DNA of 64,000 nucleotides from Cheiracanthium punctorium (GCA_038373885.1 JAWZYV010019958.1:620001-684000); one strand, 5' to 3'. Shown: positions 11,522 to 23,430, numbered from the stretch's first letter. Numbers and translations: made by a program. The notes: generated by a model from the letters alone, not told the origin.

Positions 11522-11927
11522 AAGCCCTTCGTTGCAAAGAACACAGGGAACTGAAAAGAGATAAACAAGCAAGAGGTTGCCACAAAGGGCAAAGAAAAGT
11601 CGAACAAAACCACGGAGAGGCGAGAAAAAAAATTAAATTATGGGATAAAAAGGAAAGGAAAGAAGCACAAAAAATACAGAAATAAAAAGGAATAAAAATA
11701 AAAAATAATTATAATTAAAAAAATGAACACACGAATACAAACACACACACAAAAAAGAGAAAACAGAACAAACAGAATAACAAAAAACAAATAGAACACT
11801 CTTAATTTTTTATTTTTTTTTTTTTGTTTATTTGGACTATTAACACTCACTTTTGTTCTCACTTTTCTTCCTTCCTTCTTCGTGTGCTTTTTCTTGCTTA
11901 TTTCTTTTCTGTGTTTGTGTTTTCTGT

Positions 11928-13382
11928 ATGGATTCATCTTTGTTTAACCGTTTTTCCCGTTTACGATTGAAACGTTCTCGTTTCTTGAATCATTTAGGCT
12001 TTCTTGTTCGATGCAAACGCAGTAATGTCATTCCTAAGTTCATTGACATTAAGTGCAATATTCACGGTTCTTCTCGTGTTGATAAGGCTCTGAATAGCTC
12101 TAAGCGGGCGGTTTTACGGGCTTTTATTCAGGATGTTCGTTATAAAGTTTCGATTCTTGAATCTGATCTTTATGATCTCCATTTGCTTTTGAGTAAGTCT
12201 TACCCTGCGTTTGCTAACTGGGAAAAACGGAATTTCGCTTATGTTGAACAACGTTCTCACAGAGCTACTTTAGATAAGAAATTCCAAGCTCTTCTTCCGG
12301 TTAGCCCTTCTTCCGGTCCTGTCAGTCCTCTTGTTCAGGAAACTGTTGTTAATTTGTCTTCGCATGTTTTAACTGATTCTCAGAGAGATGCTCTTAGTTT
12401 AGGTTTGAATTTTTCTCGTGTTAGTAACGTTTCGGTTTCCAAACATATTGCTCCTATGGAAAACTCCTTTAAAAATAGTAAACTCTCTTCTAACCAACTT
12501 GATACTTTGCGACATCTTATTGCTAATACTATCTCTTCAAATAATGCGCATGCCAAATCTAACCTTTCTCGTTCTCAAAAAACTGCTCTCAAAGAACTTA
12601 ATTCTAACCCTAATTTACTCATTACTAAAGCTGATAAAGGCGGCCAGACTGTTTTACTTGATAAATCTTCTTATGTTGATAGTATTAATAACATGCTAAC
12701 CACTGGTCCATACACTAAATTAAATTCTGATTCTACTAACAGTCACCTTTCTGAAATTAAACACACTGTGAAGTCCTCTGTAATCTTAAATGCTCAAAGT
12801 AAACGTTTTGTTATTCCTTCTATTGCTAACTGTGCTCGTTTCTATGCCCTTGCTAAAATTCATAAACCTTCTCTTGCCTTTCGCCCCATAGTTTCTAACA
12901 TTGGTACTGCTTCTTTTAACCTTGCACGTTTCCTCTCGCATACTCTTTCACCTTTGACTGCTAGTAATACCCACACTGTTAAAAACTCTTATGATTTTGT
13001 TAACAAAGTTAAACTTCTTTCTCCTACTAATTGTAAAACGCCTTCTCTTGATGTTAAATCTTTATTTACTAATGTTCCTATCCAAGGTGCGATTGACTGT
13101 TTGGAAAAGCGTTTACGCGAGTTTCATTATTCTTCTATTGAGATTAAAGGGTTTACAGCTTTAGTAAGCGTTTGTATTAAACAAACTGCTTTCATTTTTA
13201 ATGGCTCTTTCTATAAACAAACCGAGGGTCTTGCTATGGGTAATTCTCTCTCACCTCTCTTATGTGATATTTATATGCATTATTTTGAAGAAAAGCTCTT
13301 CAAGGTCTTTAATTTTCCGTGCTGGGTCAGATATGTTGACGATACTTTTGTTCTAGTGGATTCCAGTTGTGATATTTCGTAA
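11928..13382 (+). pseudogene. Penelope-like reverse transcriptase, N-terminal and catalytic part
   Basis: 484 codons from ATG 11928 (the frame is open upstream to about 11853). After a basic N terminus, RT landmarks appear in order: ITKADKGGQTVLLD, FYALAKIHKP with RPIVSN, motif A LDVKSLFTNVP, motif B GLAMGNSLSP, and motif C YVDD near residue 470. The A and C aspartates are present. A one-base frameshift just after YVDDTFVLVDSS brings in a TAA at 13380, cutting off the thumb and endonuclease. It would have reverse transcribed element RNA for insertion. The frameshift means no full-length product. Confidence 0.88.
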
Positions 13383-13969
13383 TTTACTTTTGATTGTTAA
13401 TTCTGTTGATCCGTGTATCCAATTTACTCTAGAAGAGGAGTGCAACAATTCTTTATCTTTTTTGGATGTTCTTGTTTCTAGGAATCCTGACGGTTTCTCT
13501 ACTTCTGTTTTCCGCAAACCCTTTTCTAAATCTTTACTTCCTCATGCCCTATCTAATCATCCTTACCAGCAAAAACTTTCTGTTTTTTACACTTATGTGT
13601 TTCGTGCTATCAAAATTTGCTCTGATTCTTCTTCTCTTAATAATGAAATTAGTTACTTAAAATCCTTAGCTGTTTCTCGTGGTTTTAGCCCCTCTATTAT
13701 TGATAAAGCTGTTTCTAAATTTAATAACCCTAATACTTCTACTAATACTATTAATTTTCACAACGAATTAATTGTACTACCTTTCTTTTCACCTTTCTGC
13801 TACAAAATTTCTAAACTTCTCAAAAATTTCGGTTTCAAAGTCATTTTTAAACCTGTTAATAAACTTAAATTTTCTTCCCTTAAAGATCCTATTCCAACTG
13901 AGAACCGTTGGGGTGTTTATTATATTCCTTGTGATTCTTGTGATTTGGGCTATATTGGTCAGACCAGAA
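13383..13969 (+). pseudogene. Penelope RT C-terminal region and start of GIY-YIG nuclease
   Basis: Continues the protein in a second frame (open from about 13369). It contains SLSFLDVLVSR and FRKPFSK, the RT C-terminal motifs, then the GIY-YIG nuclease start GVYYIPC...GYIGQTR. The reading is broken right after the YIG motif by the hAT-type insertion at 13970. No independent start codon is expected; this is the displaced continuation of the preceding fragment. Confidence 0.85.
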
Positions 13970-14719
13970 CACCGGCGTAGCCAGGATTTTGTTTCGGGAG
14001 GGGCACAGAGAGTTTTGTCCAACTAATTAATATTCTAATTATTAATTTTAATTAGAAATATTTTAATGATTAATTAATCTTAAATTTAAAATATATAATT
14101 ATTAATTATAATTAGAAATAATATTCTAAGTACTAATTATAACTAAAAAGAAGATTCTAATTGTTAATTCTAATTATAATATTACTTAATTAGTAATTTC
14201 ACAAAAATATCCTTAAATATATATGTTTAAAGATGCTATTCAGTATTAATTTCGCGAGTTAATTAAAATTCATCAGTATAATTATCTCTGTAGATAGATG
14301 CTTATGTACCGGTTTGTCTGGCGATTATCTCAACCAGATAAGATTTTTTTTTTTTAAATCCAGGCCCGTATCTACTACTACAATAAGTCTTATTCTACAA
14401 TAAATATTATCTTAAGAAGATACTGAAAAGAAAACTAAATAAATGATTTTTAAATCTCAATTAATGTCCATAGTAAAAAATATTTATATGTAAAATTTTC
14501 TTGTTATAAACAGGAAATATATCAATCTATCCCGGATTTTCAATCAGCTCATTTGCAGCTGCATGTAACTAATACATACAGGTTGATTCAAAATTAGTGT
14601 GACTAATTTTAAAAGCGTATAATTATTTATGGTAAATTTTAATTTGCCATCAGTTTTATTTTAAAAATTAAACGTTTAAATTACCAATCGAACTACTTTT
14701 ATTATTAGTGAGAGTAAAT

Positions 14720-15705
14720 TTTTAGCTCCGAAATTAGATCCTCAAACTCGAAACGAAATTTTTAAGCTTTTGTAGGATGGTTGCTCAAATTCTGTTATAA
14801 ATAAAGCATTTAAAATTCAGAAAAGGCATTTTTCTAATGCATAACTATCTAAACTTTGAAAAGAAATAAAATTTGGCTGGCAATCAAGAGCTCCAGGGGG
14901 GAAATCTGGACGAAAGGAAGTCCTTGGTGAAAAAGAAAAAAAGAAGCTGAAAAGACTTATCGTTATAGAAAATCCTCTTCCTCAAAGAACTTTAGAAAAG
15001 AAACTACAGGTATTCCAGTCGACAATTTGTCGTCAGATAAAGAAAATTGCCTATAATAATTGAAGAAATTAGTTTGTCATCAAATATCTGCAAACACTGT
15101 AGAAAACACGAACGAAGAAAACGTTTCTGTTAATTCACAACTGGCAAAAGGAGGTTCAATATATTTCACGCGAACAGCGTCGCAAAGACGCAGCTGTTTT
15201 GCAGAAGGCAAGTTGGACGTTAGTTATGGTATGGATGGGAATGTCCTCTCAAGACTTAATAAAACTATTTTTTTTTTTTCTTTTGTAGAACCAAAGGTCA
15301 AAATTGATGCTAAATACTATCAGAATAAAGTTCTGGAGCACATGATCAAAGAAAGTAAACGTCTTTAACCTCCAAGAAAACTTAGTTTTACACCAAGATT
15401 CTGCACCAAGTCATACTGGAAGGTCAAATGTCAAATGGCTGAAAGATTTAAAAAAAAATTAACTTTATTTCTCCTGAAAAATGGCTACCATCATCCCTTG
15501 ACTGTGCTAATTGCGATTATTTTTTTATGGGATACTTAAAAGAACAATTAAATAGACGTAAGGTAAGAACCCTTTAAGGGCTTTAAAAAGCAATCAAAGA
15601 GGAAGTTGGAAAAATACCTCCAAAAATGGTCTAAAAAGCTCTTTTGGCTTGACCTAAACGTTTACGTAAAGTGCACTATGCTAAAGGACACCACATTGAA
15701 AATTT
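14720..15705 (+). pseudogene. Mariner-like transposase remnant
   Basis: Pieces in several frames follow mariner order: an N-terminal HTH region (SVINKAFKIQ; KKLKRLI...QRTLEKKL...STICRQIKK), then the catalytic segment HQDSAPSHTGRSNVKWL near 15390-15440, and the C-terminal KAIKEEVGKIPPKM near 15590-15635 followed by RLRKVHYAKGHHIE. Several stops and frameshifts break it. Transposases of this family cut at the TIRs using a DDE/D triad; here only the second catalytic Asp (in HQD) is clearly visible. Not functional. Confidence 0.8.
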
Positions 15706-15713
15706 CGTGTAAA

Positions 15714-15791
15714 CCCTACTAGCAATTTTGCTCGGGCCATCATCGGCTGGCTACGTGGCCGGTGGTAGCCCGAGCAAAATTGTTAGTAGGG
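15714..15791. repeat. 78-bp palindrome near the mariner 3' end
   Basis: The 24-base arms at 15714-15737 and 15768-15791 pair with one mismatch (CCCTACTAGC... against ...GTTAGTAGGG). The inner bases (CATCATCGGC/GCCGGTGGTA) extend the pairing imperfectly. It falls between the transposase remnant and the right TIR, so it may be a tiny fold-back insertion. Confidence 0.85.
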
Positions 15792-16146
15792 AATAACAAC
15801 TTAATTCAATAAAATTTTATGATGCTCTGAAATTGGTCACGTTATTTTTGAATCAGCCTGTATTTTATAATGAAGATCACGCAAACACAATCCTATTATT
15901 ATTTTTATAATTAACAGCCACAGAACAGCGACGCTAATTTAAAAAAATAAAGCTTTAATTATAATGCACAGGCTGTACTAACTCAGTTTCTTATTGCAAT
16001 TAATAAGTCAAAATGTACAGCTTTATGCAGTAACACATAATTAACCTAGAAAATCTTATGACTGGATTTTTTTATTTATCTTTTTATTTTTTCAAAATGC
16101 TTGTTTTTAATATAATGTTGCTCACAAATTTAAGATATTCTAAATA

Positions 16147-16560
16147 ATGCAAACACAATATTAAAATAAGAAAGATATAGCTTGAAGAAAATCATCCAAA
16201 GCTCTGCTTTCTGGAATAAAGTTGTGTGTGTGATTACTAGATTAAAATACCCTACACAATTCAAATACAATATTAAACTAACGAAGATATGACTTAAGGA
16301 GAATCTTCCAAAACTTTGCCCTTCTGTATAAGGTTGGTGACAGGATTAGAATATTATACGTATACAATGCAGACACAATATTGAAATAACCCAGACATCA
16401 CTTGAAAAAAAAATTCAGAAACTCTGCTCCTTGGAATAACGTTGATCACAAGATTAAAATTTTCTGCACATTGCTAACAAAATACGTATTAAAATAACAC
16501 AGACGTCACTAGAAGAAAATTTTCGAAAATTCTGGTTTTTGGAATAAAGTTGGTTCAAAA
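16147..16560. repeat. Minisatellite, ~110-bp unit, ~4 copies
   Basis: Diverged units begin ACACAATATTAAAATAA-like at about 16150, 16263, 16376 and 16482. Each contains a GGAATAAAGTTG-like motif. Inside the 5.2-kb hAT-type element. Confidence 0.8.
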
Positions 16561-16847
16561 TATATAGAATTTTTCTACTTAAGCAGCCTCAAAAAATATA
16601 ATTGGCAAATTTTCGACTTGAATAAGTGTTGAGTTGTATTAATTAAATCTCTTCAAAGTATATCTTACGTAATATTGGGAAGATTACATAGTAAAAATAC
16701 ACCAGATTTGATTTCTTAATAAAAAGGAAAAAAAAACAAACGCACAAAACTTTCCAAAACGTATACAGGTAAGTTCTCAAAATTATTGAGGGGGGAAGGG
16801 TTGCACTCATCGCTAGTTGGTGAGCCATAAGTCAGGGGGTGGGCACT

Positions 16848-17150
16848 AGAGATGATATGGACTCAGCCCGAGCCCAAACCAGGTTCGGACTTGTGAGAAA
16901 TTTCTCTTTAGTTGAACGTATTCCTTGTAAACAGATTTTAAAAAGTGATTCATGGGAGAAATAAACTAATTAATATTATTTGATAAACTTTAATATAACG
17001 AATTAGGTAGTGCATTAATAGTTTGCTGTTATATTTGTCTTTAATTTGCACAAACGGCAAAAATTATGATATTCTACCAATGAAGTCATTGACTTTTATA
17101 TACCTATTAGCTGAAATTTCGGGCTCGGGCTTCGGCACCCTGCATAAGTA
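16848..17150. repeat. CCCGAG-rich hAT-type repeat, partial copy
   Basis: Begins TAGAGATGATATGG and carries CAGCCCGAGCCC and CTCGGGCTTCGG. It is related in inverted orientation to 18376-18888 through the shared GCCGTTTGTGCAAATTA segment. Its own right terminus is not found. Confidence 0.6.
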
Positions 17151-18375
17151 CAAAGTTTTAACGTACAATTTAAAAAACAAAAATGAAAATAGGTCTGTTT
17201 AATTGTTTAACTTAGAAGAAAAATATATTTAATAGAAAGTCCCATTTTAATGAGCAACTTAATGTCTTATTTTAGAATCAGAAAATAAAGGTATTAAGCT
17301 CCGATTTTTCAGATTAATTTCAAAGCAAAACTGCTGTTTTCAATGGTTGCGGTTTTAAATTACAAAGGAAAGCACTTCAGAATATTTAAATTTTTTTAAA
17401 ACTGTGAGTAGTAAAAATATTAAGAAGAAAACATTACTGAGAGTAATTTTTATTTAAAAAATACAAACTTAGTGGACTGTGGATAGACCTTATTTAGTCG
17501 TGAGCCGGATATCCGAAAAAGAAGTCGGATATCCGGTGATTGTGATTCGGAAATCCGATGATATTTCGGATATTAATAAATTAGCCGAATATCAAGTGCA
17601 TCCCTAGATATTTCAAATACTATTCATTTATTATTCTTTACCAGATCATATAAAATAGTATTTATAAAGTTTTATAAAACTTTAGAACAGAAAAACAAAT
17701 TACAGATTTACCGTTTTGTCAGTTGAACGGGTGGGTATAAAGGAAACATTTCTTAAATTACAGATTAATGAAAATATGATAATACAAATTTTTCAACATA
17801 CTTAAGAAGATATTATGTCTTATGTATTATGTCATCGTTTATATTATCATTTAAAAACACACAATGAAATATTCAGTATTTACTTAAGTTTCTTTTCCTG
17901 ATGTGCTTTCTGAAGTTTTCTGGAAATATCTGTTCATCTATGGCTTTTTCCGCTTCCTGTAGATTTGAGTCTTCATTGTTAGCGGGCTAACTATGTATAA
18001 TTTTTGGAATTTTATTAAAATTTTCTCCTATACTTCTACTCAACGGGCACTTTCTTGAGGCCATAATCTCTATTCGAACCCACCAACTGGACAGAGCAAC
18101 ACACAAGTCAAAAAGCACGAGCGTCTGGACCTTGTGGGAATGATGGGGAAAAGGCCAGCTTGTGCCCCTCCTTGTAATTTTATCTTAGAAAGTAATATTT
18201 TTGTATACACCATAGTTTAAAAATACCACAGGTGGCCATGAAAGCTGATAACACTTGGGGATACATACCTCACAGGGTACAACGGTAACGAGCTGAGGTT
18301 ATAGGGAGGGGGAAATTTTTAGTATCCCGGGAGTAGGATATTGCCCAGATGTATATTTTTCTGGTGTGTAGGCGT

Positions 18376-18888
18376 TAGAGATGAGTTCGGGCTCATTTTT
18401 TGAAGCCCGAGCCCGAGGACTTTTCATCCGAGCCCCAGCAATATTATTTAAGGAGCCCGAGCCCGAAATTTCAGCTAAATATTAAAAAAAAATTCAATTA
18501 CTTCATTGATAGAATACGATAAATTTTGCCGTTTGTGCAAATTATAGACAAATATAGTTGCAAACACCCAATCCACTTTCTATAATTCTTTGTATCCATC
18601 CTTTATCAAAAAATGTCGGATCTCATGACTAACTAAGGAATATAAACCGCCGTTCTAAAATACCCAAAGAGCTTCGCGCACCTTCTAGACGCCCGTGCCG
18701 CTATTTTTATTTATTTATCTTTTATAAGTACTTTTATTTTCCTCACGAATCACTTTTTAAAGTCTGTTTCTAGCAGTATGTTCAATAAAGGAGAAATTTT
18801 TCATGAGCCCGAGCCCGAACACAATTGTGAATTATAGACCCCGAGCCCGGTTCGGGCCCGGGCTCGGGCTGAGCCCGTCTCATCTCTA
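18376..18888. mobile_element. hAT-type MITE, TAGAGATGAG termini
   Basis: Inverted ends TAGAGATGAG...CTCATCTCTA with a 7-of-8 target duplication (GTAGGCGT 18368-18375; GTAGGCAT 18889-18896). Subterminal GAGCCCGAGCCCG blocks are inverted at the two ends. No coding sequence. Confidence 0.85.
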
Positions 18889-19144
18889 GTAGGCATGTCG
18901 AAAGTCACCTCGGGTTAGTGATTAAAGTCACTTTTTAACCTTTTTATTGACTTGTTTTCTCTTCGTTCTCAATGTGAAAAGATCTAGAAGACGTTTATCA
19001 GAAAGATTAGACAAATATCACACAACAAGGATTCTGAGACGATCCATTTTTACAAATTGCAATATATATATAACAACTGAAAAAATTTCGGAGGGGGCAC
19101 GGGCCCGGTGGGCCCCCCCCCCTGGCTACGCCAGTGGACCAGAA

Positions 19145-19401
19145 GAGCTCTCAAATTTAGGCTCAAAGAGCATGAGAGATATGTTTCTAAGCACGAACTT
19201 TCCAAATCTTCTATTGCCTCACATTGTTGGATTTCCAATCATCGTTTTCAGTTTTCTAAGGCTAAGATTTTTTGCACTCCTCAGTCTTTGTCCCATCTGG
19301 ATTTTTTGGAAGGTTTTTCCATTACCCAGCACTTAGAACGTCTTGTGAACGATGGTTCTTCCGTTCCTTTCGTTCATTCTGCTTGGAAGTTGCTGTTGTG
19401 A
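19145..19401 (+). pseudogene. Penelope GIY-YIG nuclease, C-terminal part
   Basis: 85 codons that continue the nuclease after the insertion: RRALKFRLKEHERY, the His-bearing IASHCWISNHRF motif, then a helical end and TGA at 19399. In GIY-YIG nucleases this portion supplies the catalytic Arg and downstream residues. The upstream ATG in this frame lies within transposon terminus DNA and is incidental. Confidence 0.85.
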
Positions 19402-19480
19402 GGTTCTTTTCACTTTCTTAGTCTACTCTCCCCCTCCCCCTTTTTTCTTTTTCTTTCGTTCCCTTCCCCCCCTTCCCTAA

Positions 19481-19543
19481 CAGCACACTTGCCCAATTTA
19501 TGTCCATATCTGGACAAACCTGTCCAAAACATGTCTATGTCTA
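19481..19543 (+). mobile_element. CAGCAC-terminus element, unit 1, left part
   Basis: Starts CAGCACACTTGCCCAATTTA directly after the Penelope 3' region. It matches the start of unit 2 at 28794 and breaks off at TATGTCTA (19536-19543), where the 8.8-kb hAT element is inserted. The continuation is at 28376. Confidence 0.88.
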
Positions 19544-20279
19544 CAGTGGCGCAGCGACGGGGGGGGTCCAGCGGGTCCGGACCCCCCCTATGAGCTAAGG
19601 GGCCGCTATGAGCAGGGTCCGTTTATCTACAGGGCGAGTGTTCCCATGGGCCACCAATTTAAGGGGCCCATTTTTTTCTCTAAAAAGGGCCCTTTTTTTC
19701 TCTTTCTTTTCTTTCTTTTCCAAATTTATTCTCTAAAAAGTGTCTTTTCTTTTAAAAAAATCTTTTTAAACTTTGTATCCGTAGTTGGCTTGAAAAGGAG
19801 GACGCAAGATAAAATCATCAAAGGCTTCCAGCAAGCACTGTCATATAGAGACTCCTTAGGCAATAAATCTCCAGTCGTGTCTCTGATAGGGAATTTGTGG
19901 GGCTAGGATGGACGAATCGGACAATGTAAAGGAGTAATTCGCACCCTTGTAGCGCAAAGGAACGGAATATCCTCAGAAAGAATCTATTCATGCTACAATT
20001 AGCTGATAACAAAATTGTCATGAAGAACAGAGGAAAATATATTGCCTATATTGTAGTCTTCAAGCACACCACTCTTCTTTTCTTGAGATAAACAAGTCAC
20101 AGTATTCAAATAGTGAATATACACCACACATACACACAACAAACAATAAAAAAGAGGGTCTGCTGGGAGCTTAGATGTGGTACAACGAAATTTCGAATGG
20201 TTCAGTGAATTCACTTGAGTTGGATGCCTTTAATTTGTAAGCAGAAGTTTAAGTTTTGGGTTCTTTGTTTCTTACGATC

Positions 20280-20503
20280 ATGATTTCGTCCAGTTTAAAA
20301 AGAAAGAAAACCCAAAGTGAAATGTTTTTATCTTTCTTCGAGAAGAAAAATTAAAGCCAATGATGGTGATCGTGTAGCATCAAAGACTGCTGATAGTATG
20401 GACGGGCCCGGATCCGGTGAAAAATCTGTTGCACCGAAAGAAACCTTTGAGGGTGCTGAATCTCAAGCTCATCCTCTTGATATTGGGCTCTACATTAACA
20501 AAG
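20280..20503 (+). pseudogene. hAT (ZMYM1-like) transposase first exon, frameshifted
   Basis: ATG at 20280 opens a frame with a basic LKRKKTQSE stretch and SFFEKK, typical of hAT transposase N termini. It stops at TAA 20352. Shifted by one base, the frame continues through an acidic/serine linker to HPLDIGLYINKE, a motif found before the TTF/ZMYM zinc-finger region. It ends at a splice donor GAG|GTAAAC (20503/20504). A single indel near 20345-20352 explains the break. Later exons were not recognised and may have been destroyed. Family assignment is from motif memory, consistent with the CAGTGGCGCAGC terminus. Confidence 0.65.
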
Positions 20504-22568
20504 AGGTAAACTTTACTTGATTAAATTTCAAAATAACTTTACACAACCGAGGAGGGGGAATCACTCCTTGAATCACACAGACGTGGTTCATAATTTATTA
20601 TCAGTAAAAATCTTAATATAAAAAGATCTTTCAAGTATAATTTAGCAGACGGTTGAAGTGTTTTTATTTATAATTAGCCAAGAATTTTCTAAACATAGAC
20701 AATGGTACTTGCATGTATACAAGATGTAATGATCCAACTTATAAAGATTATTTAAAACTATATCATAAGCTTATTATTACTGGCAACTACAATGTAGTCA
20801 ATGATAACAAATGCATTAAATTACCTTTCTTTTTTAATTCCAGTTTGTGCCAAATATTGTTACTTTTTAAACAGATATTATGCTAAAACATATGAAGAGC
20901 TGTTTATTTATTTTATTAATTTCTTAGGTAATGGAGGATCGAGGTAATATAATAAATAAAGGTTTTGAGACTTTACACAATCGACACACAAGACGAGATT
21001 AACACAATTTTTTTATTTCCTTTTCTTTCAGTGTTTTTTAAATAAATCATACATGATGAATCAATAAGTTCATAATTAGCCTATTGAACATTTTCTTCCT
21101 GTCAATTGAAGAATCAACTATTGCATTTATTTTTTTACAAAACTTGAAATAGTGAACGCATGTTTTGTAACTGGCAGATATATTAATAAGGAAAAGTTTT
21201 TTTTTAATTAATTTCAGTTTTTTCTGAGTAAAAAATTTTTAAACATTACAGTTTTAAAGAATTTTAATAGGAAAATTAAAATTGCGTGAATAATGTGATA
21301 AAATATTACTTTTACAAGAGATACCATTTTTTAAATAATGTCTTTAATTGTTGTCATGGAGAATATTTTTAAATCTACAGTTATTCTTTTATTAATTCTA
21401 TTTACAGTTATTCTGTGCGATAGCTATAATAAACTACTTGAAAAACATAAAACTACTTGTTTATTATCTTCCATTTTAAAGACCACTGGGGAAGAGTTCT
21501 CTTCAAAACAGTCCCCGTTTTAAATCGCCTTTATCTCTCCTCCCCCCCCCCCCCCCCACAAAAAAAGAGCTTTATTTAGTACATGAATTTAAACGTTCGG
21601 TGTAATAAATCTTTCAAAATATGACTGTATAGTTAGGCAAGTCGGAGTGTCCAGGCTGAGTAATTTTTTACCAACTATGCGAAAAACAAATATTTCGCCA
21701 AGTATCGAATACATTTGGAGAGCTTCTCTTTTGGCTCTTGGCTTTTGACTCTTTGCGGCATATTGCGTGAATTTCCTAGAAAAAGTAGACTACATTTTTG
21801 AAATCAGGTTTGAGGTAAACAATGTACCATAAACATGGGAGAATTCCTCACGGGTGTACTGAGCCTATTTAAAATATTTCAGGGAAATATTTCAGCCATA
21901 GCTCCCCCAGCACCCCTACTTTCTACGTCCCTGAATAGACCTACAATCTATGTATGTGAGCTGATGTATAATTTTGTGAAATATTTTCTTCAATTGACAT
22001 GTTTCATGTTTGTATGATAATTGTATATAAATAATATTTTACAATTTCTATTTAATTAAAATTTGAACGGGATTTATTAATTTTTCTTTTCAGTATTATT
22101 CTTTGGATATATTTAAGAGTACACGATATGCGGAGTTTGTATGTATTTATTAGAGCTATGCTTTATTAAAAAGATTTTTAAAAGAGGAGAGATATTTTTT
22201 AATGAATAGAATAAATATGAACATAGGACTAGAATTAGAACACCTGAATGTATTTTATTTAGTGTTAAGAAACAAAGAACTCCACCATCTCAAATTGCGG
22301 TCGTTAACGATTAGAGGCTTACAGTTTTCCGTTAGTTCTCTCGTTTTTCTTATAAGAATGTAAAAAAGCTTATAACTAGCAATTTTATTACAATAATACA
22401 TTTTTATAATGGCAATTGTTGTTTGATTGATTTGCATTACACCGAACAATTGAAAGTTCTGCAAGACCAAAGTCTAACAGCTAACGTTTAATTTATGCAA
22501 AAGTGTCGAGGGGGGATATCAATCCCTATATCCCCCTGGCTATACGCTGACTTGCCAAAAGGGGGAGA
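20504..22568. other. Interior of the 8.8-kb hAT element, nothing recognised
   Basis: AT-rich with a C run near 21541. A short CCCCCTGGCTATACGCTG at about 22541 resembles a hAT MITE right end, but its left end is unclear. No transposase exon could be placed. Confidence 0.4.
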
Positions 22569-23099
22569 CAGTGGCGGATTTCCCAATAGGCGCATGAGGC
22601 GCGCGCCTATTGGGAAATCCTCATGGGGCCTCATATTTCTAAGGGGCCTCCAAATTCGGTTTTCAGAAAGAAAAAAACTATATGCAAAATATCCAAAATA
22701 TCTGTTAGTAACTTTGTTCACGTCCGTAACTTCATTTACGTTGTTGAGACATAAACTTTGTTCATAGTTTCAGGATTGCTTCTAGAGTAGAAAGCGCTTT
22801 TGAACAATCTTTTCTTTGGTGACTCCCTTTCCTCTTCACAGCATTGGACCATAATCTAAACTAATACTTTAATACGAATACTTATAGTTTATAAGTAATT
22901 GATGCTTTAATTCCGTATTTCACTGTAAAGTATCCAGAAACGTTCCTTGGAAATAAGGATAAGTTAGACACTATACAGAAAGTATACATTTCCCTTTGAA
23001 AACTTTACTGTTTCGTTCAACCCGTCACTTAACCGAATAGTGGTCTCACGACCTTAAAAAACAGGCAGTTCACTTAAAAATGACTAGAATTGTAAAAAA

Positions 23100-23335
23100 A
23101 AAAATAATTAAAAAAAAAATTCCAGTAGTGTTCCTTAAAAATAATAGGAAGCTGAGGTGCCCTAAATTCCAAGGAAAGTTGCACGAAAATACCAAGAACT
23201 TTACTAAACAATATGCAATTCAGTGGATCTTTCCTGAGCTGTTCAATAAAGTTCCTGGTATTTTCATGCAACATTCCTTGGAGTTTTAGGGCCCTCAACT
23301 GTCCATTATTTCCAAGAAAAATTCCTAGATTTTTT
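23100..23335. repeat. Foldback repeat (~230 bp hairpin)
   Basis: Two ~95-base arms (left with AGGTGCCCTAAATTCCAAGG, right with CCTTGGAGTTTTAGGGC) are imperfect inverted copies around a ~30-base loop at about 23210-23240. Overlapping frames on both strands are a by-product of this symmetry, not genes. Confidence 0.85.
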
Positions 23336-23430
23336 TGCATTGTTTTAATTTGCTCACTATGTTTTATCTAAAAAAAATACAGGTGCAGAGGGTCCCTATG
23401 CCATTTTCCTATCCGGAATCAATTAGTTGT

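Larger units (their letters stand above)
14579..15860 (+). mobile_element. Mariner-like transposon
   Basis: 1,282 bp. Left TIR CAGGTTGATTCAAAATTAGT and a matching inverted right end (...GAATCAGCCTG) are bordered by TA on both sides (14577-14578, 15861-15862). Length and TA target are typical of Tc1/mariner. It carries a decayed transposase and a small palindrome near its 3' end. Confidence 0.88.
13970..19136. mobile_element. 5.2-kb hAT-type insertion in the Penelope element
   Basis: Termini CACCGGCGTAGCCAGG and its near-inverse CCTGGCTACGCCAGTG, flanked by a perfect 8-bp duplication GACCAGAA (13962-13969 and 19137-19144). Removing the element and one duplication rejoins the GIY-YIG domain in frame, which proves the boundaries. 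Eight-base targets and this terminus type are hAT features. Inside are a mariner copy, a ~110-bp minisatellite, CCCGAG-rich repeats and another hAT MITE. No intact hAT transposase is visible. Confidence 0.93.
11928..19480 (+). mobile_element. Penelope-like retroelement, split by a hAT-type insertion
   Basis: A single protein (reverse transcriptase followed by GIY-YIG endonuclease) is spread over three pieces: 11928-13382, 13383-13969 and 19145-19401. RT plus GIY-YIG in that order defines Penelope-like elements. The body is interrupted by the 5.2-kb element 13970-19136. After the stop codon comes a C/T-rich 3' region to about 19480, where the CAGCAC element begins. The 5' limit is not defined; element sequence probably extends upstream to about 11.4 kb. 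Confidence 0.85.

Noticed and set aside
11638..11937. 99-codon minus-strand frame with hydrophobic stretches
   Set aside because: Low-complexity A/T-rich shadow upstream of the Penelope ORF; Lys/Phe runs come from base composition.
17475..17605. GGATATCCGG-rich segment ending GCATCCCTAG, like a hAT right terminus
   Set aside because: No matching left terminus or 8-bp duplication could be found, so no element boundaries are claimed.
22495..22767. 90-codon + strand frame
   Set aside because: It spans a MITE-like end and the TIR of the 5.4-kb hAT-type element; GC-run DNA gives the Gly/Arg/Pro-rich frame.
23080..23340. Similar open frames on opposite strands
   Set aside because: They arise from the inverted arms of a foldback, not two genes.
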